64,000 bases of DNA, taken from positions 1,364,001 to 1,428,000 of the forward strand of contig NZ_CP007445.1 in the NCBI RefSeq assembly GCF_000599985.1. The letters run 5' to 3'. This DNA comes from Gilliamella apicola (lineage in GTDB: Bacteria; Pseudomonadota; Gammaproteobacteria; Enterobacterales; Orbaceae). Every line of letters starts with the position of its first letter. The first letter of the stretch is position 1. Shown here piece after piece: positions 61,234 to 64,000 of the stretch. The notes under the pieces were generated by a model that searched no databases, was not told where the DNA came from, and worked only from the letters and a program-made list of their open reading frames with translations. A program made the translations under genes and the position numbers.

Positions 61234-62322
61234 ATGAAACTAAAAGTCATTACTTCAGCGTTATTATTTAGTACAACTTTATTTGGAGCAACCGCTATGG
61301 CAGATATTCATTCACAAACTGTTATTGAAATTCCGACACAAACGATTCAATTGGAACAAAATTGGGATAAAATTTTCCCTAAAAGCGATAAAGTTGAACA
61401 CCATAAAGTTACCTTCAAAAACCGCTATGGTATTACACTTGCCGCTGACTTATATATTCCTAAGGACGTTATTGGCAAATTACCGGCGGTTGCAGTGAGT
61501 GGTCCATTTGGCGCAGTAAAAGAGCAATCATCAGGTTTATACGCACAAACGCTAGCTGAACGTGGATTTATTACTGTAGCATTTGACCCGTCATTTACGG
61601 GGGAAAGTAGTGGCTTGCCACGTAATCAAGCCTCTGGTGATATCAATACTGAAGATTTTAGTGCTGCAATTGATTATCTTGGCTCCCTCGATAATGTTGA
61701 TCAAAACAGAATCGGTATTTTAGGGGGATGTGGTTGGGGTGGAATGGCGTTAAATGCAGCAGCAATTGATACTCGAATTAAAGCCGTAGCCACCAGTGTT
61801 ATGTATGATATGAGTCGTGTTATATCAAAAGGTTATAATGATAGCATGACTAAAGAACAACGATTAGCTATGAAACAAGCCTTAAATGATAGCCGTTGGG
61901 ATGATGCAAAAAATGGTTATGCCACTAAAAATCCGAGAAATAACATTCCGGCAGATCAAATAACCGATGAAACACCTAAATTTATGGCTGATTATTCCCG
62001 TTTTTATACCACTGAACGTGGATTCCATATTCGAGCGGCTAATTCTAATCCCGATGGTTCTTGGGTATTAACAATGCCGCTTTCATTTGCCAATATGCCA
62101 CTATTAAGCTATGCCAATGAAATCAGTGCAGCAACATTAATTGTAGCGGGTGAAAAAGCCCATTCTCGTTACTTCTCGGAAGATGCTTTTAAAGCGGTTG
62201 GTAGCCAAAATAAAGAATTAGTCATTGTTCCTGATGCTAGCCATACTGACTTATATGACAATAGAACTAACAAAATTCCATTTGATAAATTTGAACAGTT
62301 CTTTAAAGACAATTTGAAATAA
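61234..62322 (+). CDS. Secreted alpha/beta hydrolase (YcjY-like)
   Basis: 362 residues with a signal peptide ending AMA. The mature domain has the dienelactone hydrolase-like order: RYGITLAADLYIP (about 69-81), PAVAVSGPFGAVKEQ, FDPSFTGESSGLP (about 115-127), then the nucleophile elbow GILGGCGWGGMAL (about 161-173), which has Cys where most esterases have Ser, and HTD with the catalytic His (about 332). Cys nucleophiles are known in dienelactone hydrolases. Function unknown, probably detoxification. AAAGGAA lies before the ATG. Divergent LysR gene upstream. Confidence 0.85.
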   Translation: MKLKVITSALLFSTTLFGATAMADIHSQTVIEIPTQTIQLEQNWDKIFPKSDKVEHHKVTFKNRYGITLAADLYIPKDVIGKLPAVAVSGPFGAVKEQSSGLYAQTLAERGFITVAFDPSFTGESSGLPRNQASGDINTEDFSAAIDYLGSLDNVDQNRIGILGGCGWGGMALNAAAIDTRIKAVATSVMYDMSRVISKGYNDSMTKEQRLAMKQALNDSRWDDAKNGYATKNPRNNIPADQITDETPKFMADYSRFYTTERGFHIRAANSNPDGSWVLTMPLSFANMPLLSYANEISAATLIVAGEKAHSRYFSEDAFKAVGSQNKELVIVPDASHTDLYDNRTNKIPFDKFEQFFKDNLK

Positions 62323-62355
62323 TCATACTTAATCAATTTAGCTTATTCACATTGT

Positions 62356-62384
62356 AAAAAGCCACCAAAATTTGGAGGCTTTTG
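62356..62384 (+). terminator. Terminator after the hydrolase gene
   Basis: AAAAGCC-A-CC / GG-A-GGCTTTT stem with one mismatch and an AAAATTT loop, ending in TTTTG. Confidence 0.55.
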
Positions 62385-62462
62385 TGTTTTTACGATAAGT
62401 TATTTAAAAGTTTTTAAACATTTTATTTATGACTAAATATCAACATAATTAAAGAATTACTC

Positions 62463-63501
62463 CTGTTTCCACCAGTGAGTAAAATGCTTTTCTCGTCCGT
62501 CTAGCCAAATGGGTTGGACAATGATCGGGGGTAAATAAGTCAAACTAAGGATCTTGACTGTTATCGGTAATGCGTTTAAATGGCTCATATCAAGGATGAT
62601 TTGAGATTGAGAAACGCCCTACATGCGCAGGCATTAACGCATTGGCCTGTAAATCTTTAGCCGCAAGTATGGCTTGTTTAGGAGTCATGTGAATATCCGC
62701 TCAACGCGCATCGTATTGACCACTATCTAAAATACCAAATCAAAGCCATTAATTAGATTCGCTATCTGTTTAAAGTGCGGTCCATAGTGGCGGGCAGGTA
62801 AAACATAATGCGTAAAATCATTGTCTAATGTTAATTCGCTATACCTGTCATACGATTTTTCGAATATCTCCAATAATGTAAATGGGCTCCAACACCCAAT
62901 GGAACAATTGCTTGTTTGACTTTATTATATAAACCAGTCACGGTTGGATAATCGAGATGATCCCAGTGATCATGTAATATCAGTAAATAATCAATCTCTG
63001 GCAAATCTATTACACGATATGATGTTGTGCCACTAAAGGCTTTATTTAAAAAAAGAGAATGAGGTGCATAATCACTTAATACCAGATCGATTAAGATACG
63101 TTTACCATGTAATTGTACATAATAATAGGAGTGACCAAGCCATATAAGCAAATCTTCGTTACTTGCTAAAGCATTAAGATCTGTTTTTATTGCAGGCAAA
63201 TTCTGACTGCGGACGGTTTCTTTATTACCATAAAAAAAATCATTCCACAAAATGGAAAAGATGTAGGAATCATTTGCTAATTTTTGTGTTGGAATAAGAT
63301 TATGAAATTGACCATTCGTATAATTAGGGGGGAACTTGTGATTTGTGCCAACAGTTCGTCTTGTGGCGATTGACCAAATTTGGGAGCGCGTAAAATAATC
63401 CATGCCGTGATTGCCAGTGCAACGGATAAAAGTAATAATATTACCACCATTTTATAAATCCACTTTTCATATTTTAATGCCTTATTTAATTTACTCCACA
63501 C
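62463..63501 (-). pseudogene. Broken MBL-fold hydrolase gene (UlaG/NAPE-PLD type)
   Basis: The minus strand retains a membrane-anchored N-terminus (MWSKLNKALKYEKWIYKMVV), then a one-base shift in a 6-C run (minus strand; 63327-63332) to the frame carrying WLGHSYYYVQLHGKRILID and the MBL metal motif LHDHWDHLDYPTV (HxHxDH). Further frameshifts and stops follow from about 62830 to 62463, where only pieces such as HYVLPARHYGPHFK and WLDGREKHFTHWWKQE remain. Intact relatives are about 350 residues long. The cyclophilin-like gene upstream overlaps its start by about 11 bases. Confidence 0.75.
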
Positions 63502-63949
63502 GACTTATTGTTGCCACAAAATCCTGTTTTAAATTTGCTAATACCGATCGGCCAGACTCAATATGACCCAATGTATACAATTGTGAATTTGTTCCTACAC
63601 CTTGATAAAACAGAGCCAAATTGCCCCAAGGCGCATAATAAGTAAAATCTCCAGAAATATGAGCGGCACTTGCCATACCTTGAGTAATTAAGCGTTGTGG
63701 CAGATAAGCGATCTTCTCGGCACCAACATAATCACTAAAAGTCAGTGTTAAAGGTAGTAGTGCCAGTAGCTGATGACTGGCAGGAGTACCGAGCAAATTG
63801 ACTATCACTTGCTGATCGTCAATAGTCAGTTTTATTTTTGCTAATGTTGTACTTTCAGTTTTTTGACTAAACGCCGAGAAACTCATCAAAAGTGTAATAA
63901 ATGCGGTTATAAACAAGTTTAATTGTCGTAATAGATGTCTATTTATCAT
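63491..63949 (-). CDS. Secreted cyclophilin-like fold protein
   Basis: 152 residues with a signal peptide of about 28 residues (SFSAFS). The mature protein has the cyclophilin-like domain seen in DUF-type small secreted proteins: IKLTIDDQQVIVNL start, SHQLLALLPLTLTFSDYVG and YYAPWGNLALFYQGVG (about 104-119), the last block being most characteristic. Ligand unknown. It lies just upstream of the broken MBL-fold gene, with which it was probably once in an operon. The window ends 51 bases beyond its start. Confidence 0.75.
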   Translation of the reverse strand: MINRHLLRQLNLFITAFITLLMSFSAFSQKTESTTLAKIKLTIDDQQVIVNLLGTPASHQLLALLPLTLTFSDYVGAEKIAYLPQRLITQGMASAAHISGDFTYYAPWGNLALFYQGVGTNSQLYTLGHIESGRSVLANLKQDFVATISRVE

Positions 63950-64000
63950 GATGATATCGCCTAGAGTGAGAATTATAATGTAATAAGATACGATTTTGAT

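Overview
The window is AT-rich DNA from a gammaproteobacterium. Gene content and order (lptGF divergent from pepA-holC, valS nearby, uvrA with a LexA-like box, recR, truC, ydiJ, ompW) combined with low GC and low-GC codon use suggest Orbaceae, for example a Gilliamella-like insect-gut symbiont. This placement is an inference from gene content; no database was searched.

Layout. 1-13,027 is chromosomal core: a methionine sulfoxide reductase cluster (msrA, cytochrome b561, msrB), the LPS-export permease genes lptG/lptF, pepA-holC, a pantothenate operon (panG-like reductase, panB, panC) inserted between holC and valS, then valS and ompW. 13,028-27,655 is one integrated element at a tRNA-Lys(CTT) gene. 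It is bounded by 25-bp attL and attR copies. In order it carries a P4-type integrase, a structured leader RNA, an unknown DNA-binding-like protein, AlpA-type regulators, a BRO-N protein, small regulators, a P4-alpha-like primase-helicase, and a complete HK97-type head and packaging module (capsid, protease, portal, adaptor, connector, HNH, TerS, TerL). It has no tail or lysis genes. This is the architecture of a capsid-forming phage-inducible chromosomal island (cf-PICI), a phage satellite that makes its own heads and borrows tails. A small membrane-protein gene sits as probable cargo beside attR.

27,656-47,000 returns to the chromosome: an EmrE-like SMR transporter, an unknown protein, an Imm10-like orphan immunity gene, yhcH-kdgK, uvrA, plsY, recR, a Cof-type HAD phosphatase, truC, a DUF4878-like lipoprotein, a YiiX-like hydrolase, ydiJ, and a mannose-family PTS operon (IIA-IIB-IIC-IID plus a tyrosine phosphatase-like gene) under an RpiR-type regulator. 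47,000-64,000 is a plastic region: a tRNA-Cys, three LysR genes and one TetR gene each divergent from an enzyme gene, an orphan MetQ-like lipoprotein, a duplicated lipoprotein, a secreted endonuclease/exonuclease/phosphatase protein with an 8-bp tandem repeat after it, a decayed paralogue joined to an IS3-family remnant, a YjbR fragment, a broken MBL-fold gene and a cyclophilin-like protein.

The most notable system is the satellite. Inside it are a leader RNA with P4-CI/C4-like mutually exclusive pairings, a hairpin sequestering the alpA ribosome-binding site, a previously hidden ribbon-helix-helix repressor with tandem operators, arm-type repeats near both ends, and a 20-bp palindromic repeat also embedded in the primase gene.
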